A stretch of 64,000 bases of DNA from Pseudopedobacter sp965218985 (GTDB lineage: Bacteria; Bacteroidota; Bacteroidia; Sphingobacteriales; Sphingobacteriaceae), in NCBI GenBank assembly GCA_965218985.1, contig CBDCMP010000004.1, positions 248,001-312,000 of the forward strand, written 5' to 3'. Made by a program: the position numbers and the translations under genes. The notes under the pieces are model-generated. The model made no database searches. It was not told where the DNA came from and saw only the letters and a list, made by a program, of their open reading frames with translations. Shown here piece by piece: positions 41,748-51,158 of this stretch (positions are counted from its first letter, which is position 1; each line of letters starts with the position of its first letter).

Positions 41748-44083
41748 ATCTGAACTATCCTTTTGCAATTATAATCTTTTTTACTTTTATAGTATTTATA
41801 GCACTAGGTTGCCGTTCTACAAAAAGGCTGTCCAAGGATCAGGCTTTAGTGACAAAGCTCTCGGTAAATGGGGTGGGAGAGCCTTTTGATGCTCAGGCAG
41901 CCACCTTTGTTTCATTGGATATCAGGCCAAATTCCCCCTTTAACTTATTTATTTACAACACTTTCAATAAAAAAGGAAATAAAAAATTGGGCGAGGCCCC
42001 GCATTTGCTGGATAGCTCCTTAGTGGAAGCTTCAAGAATTCAAATTGAAAAATTTTTAAAATTGAAAGGATATTTAAATGCTGTTGTAAAAGATAGTGTT
42101 CATATCAAAAACAAAAGAGCAGAGATCATTTACACCGCTGATCCCGGAACTTCCTTTAAATTCAGGAACATCACCTACGATATCCCCGATTCTGCAGTTA
42201 AAAACATTTATTTAGCCAACCGCAGAAATTTCACAAGAGTTGATTCAGGGAAAAGATTCGATTCTGATAGTTTGGCTTACGAAAGAGAACGTATTTATAC
42301 CTTGATGAGACAGCACGGCTATTTTGATTTCATCAGACAATTTGTGAGAGACACCGTGGACACCAATTTCAATAAAGGAGTGGCCGACGTGAAGATTGCA
42401 ATTATTAATCCACTCAATGGGGGTAAACATGAAACTTACACCCTTGCAAATACGCTACTGAGGATCCAGCCAAGCTCAGGGATCATTTCAAAAGACATGG
42501 TTCCTGATACAGCTTTGGTGGATTCGCAATATAGATATTATGATTATTCGCATTTCTTTAAACCTGAAAAGGTCTCGAATTATATCTTTCTGAAGAAGGG
42601 AGATCAATATAATGTGGATAATTCTGAACTTACCACACAGCGTCTATTTGATTTGAATGTGTTTAAAAATGTAAGTGTCGATTTTAGAAAATTAGCCGAC
42701 AGCAGCAGAAGGTTACTGGGTTTAGTGGACATGATCCCTTTAAAGAAGAAGTCTAACCGTTTAGATGGGGAGTATACTTTTAACTCCAGCATTAGCGGAG
42801 TGAATTTCGGGGTCACCTACCAAAACCGTAACATTTTTGGTGGAGCCGAGCTTTTTGAAGTTAAGCTGAGAGCAGGATTGCAGTTTGATAAAAATTTATC
42901 GGGAAATCTTTCTGACCGTTTATTGAGCAGAGATTACCAGGCTGGGGTAAATCTCACTTTTCCAAGGCTCATCACGCCTTTCCACATTCCGGATTTTGGA
43001 AAAAACGGGGTGCCCCATACCAGAATAGGCACCAGTTATCAAATCTATAAGCTAACGGATAACTATTTAAGAAGGAGTTCGGGGATCACCCTTTCATACG
43101 ACTGGGTGGAGACTAAATATAAGCTTCATTCCCTGGCCCCTGTCAATATCCAATATGCGCAGGGACAAATCAATCCGGTTTTGGTGGATAGCTTAATCCG
43201 ACAAGGGAATGGGTTCTTTTTGTTCACGCTACGATCTCAGTTGATCTCTAGCAGCTATTATAATTACACCTATAACCTGGCGAAACTCATTTCTCTCAGC
43301 AATTTCACTTTTTTCTCCGGGAATGTGGAAGTTGGAGGCAATACAGCGGCATTATTGGCTAATATTCACAAAGATTTAAATGCTGATGGGGAAAAACAGC
43401 TGTTTGGAGTGCCCTATTATCAGTTTGCCAAGTTAGAGACAGATGTGAGGTTCTACCGGTCTTTAGGTGGTGACCGACAACTCATCCTAAGGTTGAACCC
43501 CGGAATTGGTTATTCTTATGGAAATGTGAAATCCTTACCTTTCGACAAGCAATTCTTCGCCGGAGGTTCCAGTGGAATCAGGGCGTGGCAGGCTAGAACG
43601 CTTGGTCCCGGCAATTATAACAGGTCTACATTAGCTAATGACACCACGAGAGCCAATCTGCGAAATATCGACCAGCTTGGGGATTTGAAATTTGAAGGTA
43701 ATTTGGAATACCGGTTCAAATTATTGGATGATTTTATTGGAACCACGCTTAAAGGGGCAACATTCATTGATTTTGGAAATATCTGGCAGCTGAGAGGCAA
43801 TAGTGGCCTGGAGGGTGCTCAATTTAAATTCAATAAATTATTTGATCAAACCGCAATAGGAACAGGTTTTGGGTTGAGATTCGATGTCTCCTTCTTTGTG
43901 TTCAGACTGGATGCCGGCTTTAAATTCAAAGATCCGCAATTCAGTGGATCTGACCAATATGTTTATAAATATTGGTTCAACAGAAGTGCCAAAAAAGCTT
44001 TTAAAGATCAGTATGCACTCACAAACGGTCCGGACAAATATTCTTTGTCGCAAATCCAGTTTGGTATAGGTTTGCCTTTTTAG
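41738..44083 (+). CDS. tamL: TamL/BamA-family outer membrane lipoprotein
   Basis: 781 aa starting at TTG (41738). That start is needed to give a lipoprotein signal (KAYLNYPFAIIIFFTFIVFI, then ALGC). POTRA-like domains follow (about residues 80-340), then a 16-strand-type barrel; SSGIRAWQAR near residue 615 is the VRGF/Y-like barrel-plug motif, and the chain ends in Phe. In Bacteroidota the TamA counterpart is such a lipoprotein and normally pairs with tamB; here the next gene is on the opposite strand and is not TamB. Likely role: insertion of outer-membrane proteins. Confidence 0.88.
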   Translation: MKAYLNYPFAIIIFFTFIVFIALGCRSTKRLSKDQALVTKLSVNGVGEPFDAQAATFVSLDIRPNSPFNLFIYNTFNKKGNKKLGEAPHLLDSSLVEASRIQIEKFLKLKGYLNAVVKDSVHIKNKRAEIIYTADPGTSFKFRNITYDIPDSAVKNIYLANRRNFTRVDSGKRFDSDSLAYERERIYTLMRQHGYFDFIRQFVRDTVDTNFNKGVADVKIAIINPLNGGKHETYTLANTLLRIQPSSGIISKDMVPDTALVDSQYRYYDYSHFFKPEKVSNYIFLKKGDQYNVDNSELTTQRLFDLNVFKNVSVDFRKLADSSRRLLGLVDMIPLKKKSNRLDGEYTFNSSISGVNFGVTYQNRNIFGGAELFEVKLRAGLQFDKNLSGNLSDRLLSRDYQAGVNLTFPRLITPFHIPDFGKNGVPHTRIGTSYQIYKLTDNYLRRSSGITLSYDWVETKYKLHSLAPVNIQYAQGQINPVLVDSLIRQGNGFFLFTLRSQLISSSYYNYTYNLAKLISLSNFTFFSGNVEVGGNTAALLANIHKDLNADGEKQLFGVPYYQFAKLETDVRFYRSLGGDRQLILRLNPGIGYSYGNVKSLPFDKQFFAGGSSGIRAWQARTLGPGNYNRSTLANDTTRANLRNIDQLGDLKFEGNLEYRFKLLDDFIGTTLKGATFIDFGNIWQLRGNSGLEGAQFKFNKLFDQTAIGTGFGLRFDVSFFVFRLDAGFKFKDPQFSGSDQYVYKYWFNRSAKKAFKDQYALTNGPDKYSLSQIQFGIGLPF

Positions 44084-44613
44084 AAGGCATTTTTAATCCC
44101 ATCGATGATCGATTCAAAGAACGTGGGAATGGATAGGCCCTTGCTATAATAGAAATATATGATCACCAGAAGGATGATGAGCACAAGCCCAATCAATTTT
44201 CTGAACAGGTAGCCGATAAGGATCAAACCTAAAGGAACCACCAGCAATAGATAGCCATTGATTTTATAAGGGGTTAAATTTGAGTCCTTTTTCCAAACAA
44301 AATATAAATTGGAAGGGCTTTTCCCTTCATTCGTATGTTTGATGAATACAAAAGCCGATTTTTCAATTTGCAGAGGACAAACAGCCACGCCATCGTTAAA
44401 AACCAACTCCTGTTTAAAACCATTAACAGTGAAGTTAAAAGTTCCGTTGATTTGCTCCATTGGAGTTCCTGAGGAATCTGTAGCGATGACAGCCAACTTT
44501 TCATTTTTCAAGAGGTTCTCTTTCACCGTGAAATGATTGATGATTTGTGTGCTGCTTTGCGTCCAAACTGCTGGAAGGAATAAAATGAATATAGCCAGTA
44601 AAAAAAACCTCAT
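44080..44613 (-). CDS. Membrane protein with N-terminal signal and extracytoplasmic domain
   Basis: 177 aa: signal peptide (MRFFLLAIFILFLPAVWTQS), a short beta domain with repeated strand-like segments (TFNFTVNGFKQELVFNDGVA), two adjacent hydrophobic helices (about 122-157), and an amphipathic end. ATGA coupling with the patatin gene upstream (44610-44613). Convergent 4-base overlap with tamL. Function unknown; perhaps a patatin accessory. Confidence 0.65.
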   Translation of the reverse strand: MRFFLLAIFILFLPAVWTQSSTQIINHFTVKENLLKNEKLAVIATDSSGTPMEQINGTFNFTVNGFKQELVFNDGVAVCPLQIEKSAFVFIKHTNEGKSPSNLYFVWKKDSNLTPYKINGYLLLVVPLGLILIGYLFRKLIGLVLIILLVIIYFYYSKGLSIPTFFESIIDGIKNAF

Positions 44614-46925
44614 AATTCGATTGCCCGGTTATTGTAAATCAGATAGCCAATATGGAAAAAAACTCCAAATCTTTTAGCTCTATCATCATAATAATTGAAA
44701 TTTAAACTGATGGGCCCCACTGGAGTGCGATAAACCAAACCCCCATTCCCCACAAAACGATGTTCAGAGAAAGAAGCACTTAATTTTGTTTGCTGATTTC
44801 CTTGCTTAGACAAACCTTTGTAAGGTTGGAAAAGATAAGCCTCCAATCTTAAATCAAGGTTTTTCCTGATGTTATATACATTCTTGATTCCACCGGCAAG
44901 AAATTTATCCGCTCTTAAATTTTCCAAGAATAAGGTTTTTGTGTCTTGTAAGGGGTAATAGGCAGAGGTGTTCAAAAGATTACTTTTATAGGTGCTGAAA
45001 GTGGGTTTATCAGAGAAAACACCTGTGAAAGAATATCCCATGGAGAATTTTGGAGTTATCGGATAATATTTTTCCGTTTGAAGTTCTACTTTATACCAAT
45101 TCCTGAAAATAGCAGATGGCTTAATATTTGGATAAGACGGGTCATTTCTTAGGATATTACCTGGCTCGTATTCGTCAGTTCCCTCAAAGTAGGTAAATCC
45201 CAGAGAGAAAGCGGAGCCCTTGGATGCGTATTGTTTACGATTCAGTTGGTCCCGCTCATATTTTATTCCAGTTACAAAACCGTTAAAAAGGGATTCGTCC
45301 AAAATATCTCCTGTGGTAAAATTATCAGTAGGGCTATAGCTGTTTCTGGTGTAGATGTAGCCTGCAAGCACTTCAGTCTTCGCGTTTTTTCCTGATGCAA
45401 TTCCTGCCTTTTGCAAAATCCTGCTGTCGGATTGTTCTATAAAAGTAGGACTTACATTCTCTAAAAACAATTGGCCCGATTCAAAATAGTTCCAGTAATT
45501 ATAAGTTAGCTCTGTCTCTAAATAAAAGGGTCTGCTTTTCGGAATATCTATCCGAAATGTTCCTTGAGCGGATTCATGAAACCTGCCTGAATAAAAATTC
45601 GCTCCCAGGGTGTAAGAGTTCTTCCGAAGAAAATTATACTGTAATCCTATGAAAGCATTACTCACTGGCCTGCTGGCAATACTTCCCCCAAAATCTATTT
45701 TGAAATTCCGCTCCGGCTGTACAATCAGTTCAAATTCATAGCTGTTCTCTGCAGGCAGGTAATTTAGTTTTGGATACACCGTCTCAAAGTTGTCATCTCC
45801 CAATAATTTATAATAGCCTTCCTTGATCTCATTAAGATTAAGGTTTTTATCAGAATAGTTAAAAACATGCCTTACATAGGCTTTTTTGTGATCATTTACC
45901 CCGGTAACCTTTATATTTTTAAAGGTCAAATAAGGATTTTTGTCTACAAACGCTTTCCGGTTTTGAGCAATCAGCTCCGTACTTACCCTGCGTTTAACCT
46001 TATCCTTAATATTCGCTATTTCAGCTATTGTGGCATCGTAACCTTGCTTTATCAATTCCTTGACAGGGGAGAAATTCGTAGTGCTGAAATCGGATAAATC
46101 GGGTTGGATGTAAATCCCATTCTCTCCCAGAGAAGTGGAATCGGACTTGCTAAGAAAAAGATAGATTAAAAACCGGCTCATGAGTTTCTCATCAATATTC
46201 TTAGGATAAGTGTTAAATATTTTAGAGGAGACATTGCTTCCAATGATCACGTCGGGTTTAAAATCCTCTTTCATGATATCCACCGGGAAGTTATCATATA
46301 AACCGCCATCAAACACATATTTATCATCAACTTTGATAGGTCGGTACACCAGTGGAACGGTAAAAGTTCCACGTACAGCATCCACCAGGCTGCCTTCCTT
46401 CACTGCAATGGTTTTTTGAGATAAAACATCGGCTACGATACAACGGTAGGGCACAAATAGGTGGTCGAAATTGTTTTTGGCATTGGCAGATGCCTGAGCC
46501 AGCAATTCTATCAACGCAAAATTTAATGGAATATCATTGACAAGATTGGATCTGAAACGGATATTGAACCCAGTGTCGATTTGCAGTTTAGCTTTTATGA
46601 AGGAAGGATTTTTAGATTTTTTTTGAAAAAAGTAGCTATAGTCACTGTCGTACCTTCCGCTCACCCAATCTTGAAAATCTGTACTTAAGGCAATGTACTC
46701 CATTTCTTTTGGAGAATATCCGGCGGCATACATCGCCCCGACAACTCCTCCCATGGAAGTTCCCGTGATATAGTCTATGGGAATATTGTTCTCCTCTAAT
46801 GCTTTAAGCACACCTATATGAGCCAAACCTTTCGCCCCTCCGCCACTTAAAACCAATCCTACTTTCTGTGCAACACCTAAAGATGTTGTTAAGGCAAATG
46901 AGAAAAATAAAATCACTTTTTTCAT
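44610..46925 (-). CDS. Patatin-like phospholipase with POTRA and beta-barrel (PlpD-like)
   Basis: 771 aa. Signal peptide (ALTTSLGVAQ), then a patatin domain: oxyanion GGGAKGLAH, nucleophile GTSMGG (near residue 62), and dyad Asp in FDGGLYDNF (near 206). A POTRA-like region and a surface-antigen-type barrel follow (from about 400), making it a type Vd-like autotransporter fusion. Predicted lipid hydrolase, translocated through or anchored in the outer membrane. Confidence 0.9.
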   Translation of the reverse strand: MKKVILFFSFALTTSLGVAQKVGLVLSGGGAKGLAHIGVLKALEENNIPIDYITGTSMGGVVGAMYAAGYSPKEMEYIALSTDFQDWVSGRYDSDYSYFFQKKSKNPSFIKAKLQIDTGFNIRFRSNLVNDIPLNFALIELLAQASANAKNNFDHLFVPYRCIVADVLSQKTIAVKEGSLVDAVRGTFTVPLVYRPIKVDDKYVFDGGLYDNFPVDIMKEDFKPDVIIGSNVSSKIFNTYPKNIDEKLMSRFLIYLFLSKSDSTSLGENGIYIQPDLSDFSTTNFSPVKELIKQGYDATIAEIANIKDKVKRRVSTELIAQNRKAFVDKNPYLTFKNIKVTGVNDHKKAYVRHVFNYSDKNLNLNEIKEGYYKLLGDDNFETVYPKLNYLPAENSYEFELIVQPERNFKIDFGGSIASRPVSNAFIGLQYNFLRKNSYTLGANFYSGRFHESAQGTFRIDIPKSRPFYLETELTYNYWNYFESGQLFLENVSPTFIEQSDSRILQKAGIASGKNAKTEVLAGYIYTRNSYSPTDNFTTGDILDESLFNGFVTGIKYERDQLNRKQYASKGSAFSLGFTYFEGTDEYEPGNILRNDPSYPNIKPSAIFRNWYKVELQTEKYYPITPKFSMGYSFTGVFSDKPTFSTYKSNLLNTSAYYPLQDTKTLFLENLRADKFLAGGIKNVYNIRKNLDLRLEAYLFQPYKGLSKQGNQQTKLSASFSEHRFVGNGGLVYRTPVGPISLNFNYYDDRAKRFGVFFHIGYLIYNNRAIEL

Positions 46926-46959
46926 CCGAATATATTATTCGTTATTATTTTATTTTTTT

Positions 46960-47200
46960 TAATGGCACTCATGCATGCTTCGCAGGTTGTTTTTTAACGG
47001 CTATGAAGCCTGTCTGCCGACGAGGCAGGCAATCATGAGCATATTCATTCGTGTTTGCGAGCGGTATGCTCATGATGGTTTCATCCCAATATAATTGTTT
47101 TTAAGTGCTATGAAACCTACCTGTCGGCAGACAGGCAATCCAAGAGCGTATTCATTATTGTTGTGAGTGACCTGCTCATGATGGGTTCATTATTTAAATT
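46960..47200. repeat. REP-like inverted and direct repeats
   Basis: Two related units of about 90 bp: GCTATGAAGCCTGTCTGCCG... and GCTATGAAACCTACCTGTCG.... Each has a CCTGTCTGCCGA-type palindrome followed by GAGC.TATTCATT...GCTCATGATGG. Unit one contains a perfect 12-bp stem ATCATGAGCATA / TATGCTCATGAT (about 47032-47076). No gene. Confidence 0.75.
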
Positions 47201-47251
47201 TAAGCTTTTAATTCATTAACGCATGAAGGAGCTTAAGAAGTACCTAAATAA

Positions 47252-47412
47252 AAGAGGCTGTCTCAAAAAGAAATTTCAAGCACTTCTGTTTAGTATTTTC
47301 TTAATCATTGTCTCTAAAAACACAAATCCTCAATATTTAACCATAATAAAGGTTAAATATTGAGGATTTTCTAATTGAAAAAAGGCGTTTTTGACTTTTG
47401 AGACAGCCTCTT
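47252..47412. mobile_element. MITE with 17-bp terminal inverted repeats
   Basis: 161 bp bounded by AAGAGGCTGTCTCAAAA at the left and its exact complement at the right. No ORF inside. The core holds a perfect 19-bp stem (AAATCCTCAATATTTAACC, 47324-47342, with its complement at 47351-47369). The termini resemble those of transposases known to leave GAGGCTGTCTCAAAA ends (IS1182-like), so it is probably non-autonomous and moved by such an element. No clear target duplication. Confidence 0.8.
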
Positions 47413-47432
47413 CTTAATCATTCATTTGTTTT

Positions 47433-48092
47433 TTAAAACGCATAGCCCACAGAGAATCTCCAAACACGATTGTTTTGCTCTCTGTTGGTATTGCTTGTAC
47501 TCGTTGGGACAAGATTCGTAAATCCTAATCCGTAACCTGCACCCAGGTTAAATCCGGAGTTCAATTGGTATCCTGCAAGGAAATTCACCCCGAAATCCAC
47601 AGTTTTTAAATCATCACCATTACTGTCTCCAAAATTCAAGTCATTTTTGGTTTCGGTATTGCCAATGGTAGTTTTTCTTTGTCCAGCGATGTTAAAACCT
47701 GCATAGGGGCCACCACCAAGGTAAAAATGACCTTGTCCGGCGGGAAGGTTAGCTAAAACGTTCACAGGAATTTCAATAGCTAGAACATTGTCCTCCACTT
47801 GGTCTGTTCCATTATCGTAATATTTAGCTCCTTTACCTTCCAGGGAGATGCCTGGCTGGATGGAGAAATAGTTGGAGAAAGGAACGTCGGCATAACCAGT
47901 CACGTGGAAATTGGTGGTTGTTTTAGTGTCAGTTGACGTGTTCGCATTGTCATTGACGTATTGATACTTTGGTAAACTTAATCCTGCTCTGATACCAAAT
48001 CTTGTTCCCGACGTACTCTTAGTGGTAACCATTTGTGCATAGGTGGAGGCTCCAAAAGTTAAAGCCACCGCTGCTAAAATTATTTTTTTCAT
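47433..48092 (-). CDS. Outer membrane beta-barrel protein (porin-like)
   Basis: 219 aa. Signal peptide (AAVALTFGASTYAQ), then eight or so alternating beta strands ending in a C-terminal aromatic FSVGYAF. FGIRAGLSLPKYQY at the start is typical of PorT/OMP_b-brl_2 proteins. Role unknown. Confidence 0.8.
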   Translation of the reverse strand: MKKIILAAVALTFGASTYAQMVTTKSTSGTRFGIRAGLSLPKYQYVNDNANTSTDTKTTTNFHVTGYADVPFSNYFSIQPGISLEGKGAKYYDNGTDQVEDNVLAIEIPVNVLANLPAGQGHFYLGGGPYAGFNIAGQRKTTIGNTETKNDLNFGDSNGDDLKTVDFGVNFLAGYQLNSGFNLGAGYGLGFTNLVPTSTSNTNREQNNRVWRFSVGYAF

Positions 48093-48695
48093 GATACTTT
48101 TTTTAAAATTATTTTAATTGTTCGGGGGGATATAACCAATAAGCAGACCAATTATATGATGGAGATCATATTTCTGATTAATGATTTGATTACAAGTGAA
48201 TTAATTTTAATTCTTTTGACTGAAAGCATATCCTGAAACTTTAAATATGAAGCCCTTTTTTGTATAATTATGAAAACAGAAGAAGCCGTTTGAAAGGCAA
48301 TTTCCGGTGTTCTTCTTTGTAAAGTTTACCTTGGTGATTTATCATTATAAATAAGTGAGTTCCGCCTGAAATGATATCCCAGATAATCATATGCCTTGCT
48401 CAATGCCGTATCTAGATAAGTAGTTGTTTCTTTAAGTTTTCCTTCATTGCCTCGGCATGAACCTCTCCAAATAAGGGCTGGGATTGGGAAATCCGCAGAA
48501 TTTTCCAAGTAGGCACACACCGAGCCATAGCTTATATACGGTGTTAGTAGATGGACTTATTACCGTTACTTTGAATTTAAATAACTTTTAATTTGAGCTG
48601 TTTTACCTTTATTTTTCCAATAAAGTAGTCCTATTGACCTTCTGTCTGCCGAGGTTGTGAAGTCTTTGTCTGTCATGGGTTTCGCTGTCATTGTC
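48093..48695. other. Intergenic region, no supported gene
   Basis: About 600 bp without convincing coding sequence. The first ~150 bp is AT-rich upstream sequence of the porin-like gene. A 64-codon minus frame near 48326-48520 has no recognisable domain. GCTTATATACGGTGTTAG near 48535 resembles a cassette junction core; the defence island probably begins around here. Confidence 0.5.
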
Positions 48696-48897
48696 GGGTT
48701 TGCTTTGTGTCGGCTGTGGGTGGCGGTTTTAAAAATTTTTAGAAGGGAAGGAAATTTTAAAAAATAATTTTTACTCACTACATTGTTGATTTTTAAATGG
48801 TGTTCGTGAATGCTTCGCATTTCTCGGGTGGGAGAGGTGGAAGCTCTTTTGCAATTTTTGGTCTGAGCGTTGGCTTGTGCGAATTGCAAATGTGCTT
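48696..48897. repeat. Left flanking repeat of the type III island, hairpin copy 1
   Basis: GGGTTTGCTTTGTGTCGGCT (from 48696) recurs almost identically at 57047. Further on, AAGCTCTTTTGCAAT (48841-48855) pairs with ATTGCAAATGTGCTT (48883-48897), with an internal unpaired TCTT/ATGT block. The loop contains GGCTTGTGCG. The right arm overlaps the stop of the HEPN-like gene. See the copy at 57035-57098. Confidence 0.7.
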
Positions 48898-49768
48898 ACA
48901 CCTGTGCATTGGGTTTGTTGTTTGTCAGTTGATAAATAGCAGCCTTCAAAACTTGCCAACAAATTTTTGCTGTATGTTCGTCAGGATTAAATCTTGAACT
49001 CACTTGTTCGTACGGGTGAATGTAGTTTCTAAAGTCACGAAGTGAATGGCTAAATTTTTTAACATCCTCTTTCAATACTCCAACTTCGTGTGCCGTGTCA
49101 ATAAAGTTACTTAAAGTCCATTCGTGATGGGGTTTTACTTTTCCTTCTTTGTCTTTAGGTGACGATTTTGATTGATTGAACTCCTTAGGGTATTTTGATG
49201 CGATACCTAATAAAATACCTTCTAATGAACTTCCAGAAAGAAATATTACAGACATTGGTGCTTTAGCATTCAAACACTTTTTGATTTCTTCAAATCGAAT
49301 ATTAAGTGTGTCTGTAATAATGCCGTCAAGCCCTAACTTTTCAAGAGATATTTCGCTGAACTCTTTTTGTAAAAAGTCATCTTCTTTTATTTCCGTCTTT
49401 TCCTCAAAGTTTATTTTTCCGGCTTTGGCAAAAGTTATTTCCTTTTCCTTTCTTAAGACTTGCCACCCGTCAAAAGCAAGATACTGGTTAAAATCAGCAA
49501 TAAATTTGTCTAATTCCGTAAAACGACCAATGAAATTCACTGGGGCAAAAAGTTTCCTGATGCACTTGTCAAGTTCAGGAGTACCATTAATTTTAGAAAG
49601 TTTTTCATCTGTAAAAATCCAACGAGAAGGAAAACCACCACCTCTGTTGTAGCTGTCATTAGAGCCTAAATCATTGAAAAATTCCACAAGTTTAGGCCCT
49701 GAACGGTATTCGGTCTCTTCATTAATTAGGTTCCTTAATTTTTCCGCTGTCTTTTGTTGCAAAAGCAT
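48896..49768 (-). CDS. HEPN-like protein, possible abortive-infection effector
   Basis: 290 aa. The N-terminal half (to about 130) has no recognised domain. The C-terminal half is helical, with SVIFLSGSSLEGILLGIASK and then SLRDFRNYIHPYEQ near residue 245, giving R-x6-H and R-N-x-x-H arrangements as in HEPN RNases and Abi_C-type proteins. It is the last gene of the eight-gene island operon, one base after the three-TM gene. If HEPN is right, it may cleave RNA to block phage growth. Alternative: a DUF4145/HEPN-like structural protein. Confidence 0.7.
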   Translation of the reverse strand: MLLQQKTAEKLRNLINEETEYRSGPKLVEFFNDLGSNDSYNRGGGFPSRWIFTDEKLSKINGTPELDKCIRKLFAPVNFIGRFTELDKFIADFNQYLAFDGWQVLRKEKEITFAKAGKINFEEKTEIKEDDFLQKEFSEISLEKLGLDGIITDTLNIRFEEIKKCLNAKAPMSVIFLSGSSLEGILLGIASKYPKEFNQSKSSPKDKEGKVKPHHEWTLSNFIDTAHEVGVLKEDVKKFSHSLRDFRNYIHPYEQVSSRFNPDEHTAKICWQVLKAAIYQLTNNKPNAQV

Positions 49769-49769
49769 T

Positions 49770-50207
49770 TTAAATCTTTGTTTCGGATTTATATTGTTTG
49801 TAAATTTTAATGAATATAAACATTGAGTATAGAATTATTAAAATTGTCAATGCTGAAATTATGCATAGTGAAATTCTTTTAAACTGAATATTATAGTCAG
49901 AAATAATTCTTTGAGATAGCCAGGAGAATACAAACAATACAAATGTTATAAGTATTGTCAAAGCTGCGTGATTGTTAGCAGATTTTAATCTTAGGATATA
50001 TTTTTTTGCGAATGATTCACGTTGTGTGAGCAATGGGTTTTTGTCTCCTGCTTTTACTTGCTCAGAAATTCCTTTTAGTTCGTCACGCTTACTTAAAATA
50101 AATGAGTACAACAAAGTGAAAATGGATAAAGCAACGCCAAATAAAACCAAATGGAAATTCCACAGGTCATTCAGAATATCGTTTATCTGGTCAATGCTAA
50201 GATTCAT
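49770..50207 (-). CDS. Three-transmembrane-segment protein
   Basis: 145 aa with three hydrophobic segments: about 18-35 (FHLVLFGVALSIFTLLYSFI), 79-98 (NHAALTILITFVLFVFSWLS) and 112-134 (ISLCIISALTILIILYSMFI). The first cytoplasmic loop is charged (KRDELKGISEQVKAGDKNP). Resembles small membrane effectors found beside defence genes (2TM/SLATT-like arrangement), but I cannot name a family. The start lies inside the end of the upstream gene (11-base overlap). Confidence 0.65.
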   Translation of the reverse strand: MNLSIDQINDILNDLWNFHLVLFGVALSIFTLLYSFILSKRDELKGISEQVKAGDKNPLLTQRESFAKKYILRLKSANNHAALTILITFVLFVFSWLSQRIISDYNIQFKRISLCIISALTILIILYSMFIFIKIYKQYKSETKI

Positions 50208-51156
50208 TGTCGGTACTTAAAAAATTTTCAAGTATTGGAGTTAATTTAGAGAAAATAAAGTCAGTATTATGAATTTGGTTGTTCAATTCATCTTCGGTAA
50301 TGCTTGTCGAGGCGTTAAACACTTTTTCGGCTGTTTCTTTTAGTGCTTCGCTTGCCTCATTAATTAGTTCTTTTGAGATTCTATATTCTTTTTTCCCGAT
50401 TGTCAATTTTGCCTCTTTCTTTTGATAGTCTTCCTCCTCTGGTTCATTCAGTAGCTCCTCAATTTTATCAACGGGCATATTTTTAAAGTAATCCTCTTTC
50501 TGCTTTTTTAGTTTGCCGCTTACTAAGTATTCACGATATTTTAAATCAACATCATTTTCGTGATTGTATACAGCACTATATTTTATTTGTAATTCAGGGA
50601 TTGTTCCTATTGACCTTAACTCATCTAAAATTGTTGGCAGTTTTATATTAGCAACTGGAATATTTAAAATGCGATTCAAAACTGCTTTTGCCACTTTAGA
50701 AATCTCTTCATTGTTTTTAGTTGGATCTTCATAAACCAAAACAATGAAGTATCGTAAATAATTAGCACGGTCTAAACCTTTAATTACTGGGTAAATCATT
50801 ACGAAGTTGGTTTCACTACCAATTTTATAGTCTTTCTTGAAATTTATTTTTTCTTCTGCTTCAAGATAACCATCATATAAATTGGTACTATAAGCCGAAA
50901 TTTGCATCAAAATTCCAGATGTTTCACCTGCCTGATGTTCAGTAAAGTTTATTGCATTGATTACCGTTTTACGAGTCTTGTTCCTGTTGTCAAAGTCAAC
51001 TGTTCCACCAGTTACCTTGAACGAATTAATTTTGTTCCTCAAATACGAAAGCATATTCTCATAGGAAATACCTCCGAACATATCTTGGGCATTTTCTATC
51101 ATCTCCGTTGTATACACGGGAACTTTAATAATATAGGATTTTTCTTTTTTTGCCAT
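50197..51156 (-). CDS. Uncharacterised protein of the type III island
   Basis: 319 aa, soluble, no signal. N-terminal 180 residues are mixed alpha/beta (YIIKVPVYTTEMIENAQDMF, then FVMIYPVIKGLDRANYLRYF), middle acidic segment (LLNEPEEEDYQKKEAKL), then helical C-terminus (ELINEASEALKETAEKVFNA). I do not recognise it. It follows mod by 2 bases and overlaps the membrane gene by 11, so it is made together with both. Could be a sensor or adaptor linking the methyltransferase with the membrane and HEPN-like proteins; that is inference. Confidence 0.7.
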   Translation of the reverse strand: MAKKEKSYIIKVPVYTTEMIENAQDMFGGISYENMLSYLRNKINSFKVTGGTVDFDNRNKTRKTVINAINFTEHQAGETSGILMQISAYSTNLYDGYLEAEEKINFKKDYKIGSETNFVMIYPVIKGLDRANYLRYFIVLVYEDPTKNNEEISKVAKAVLNRILNIPVANIKLPTILDELRSIGTIPELQIKYSAVYNHENDVDLKYREYLVSGKLKKQKEDYFKNMPVDKIEELLNEPEEEDYQKKEAKLTIGKKEYRISKELINEASEALKETAEKVFNASTSITEDELNNQIHNTDFIFSKLTPILENFLSTDNES

Positions 51157-51158
51157 AG

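Noticed and set aside
48326..48520. 64-codon minus frame
   Set aside because: No recognisable domain, and no neighbour or signal supports it.
48566..48889. 107-codon minus frame
   Set aside because: It spans the flanking repeat and the hairpin; only the last 30 residues look protein-like. A remnant is possible but not supported.
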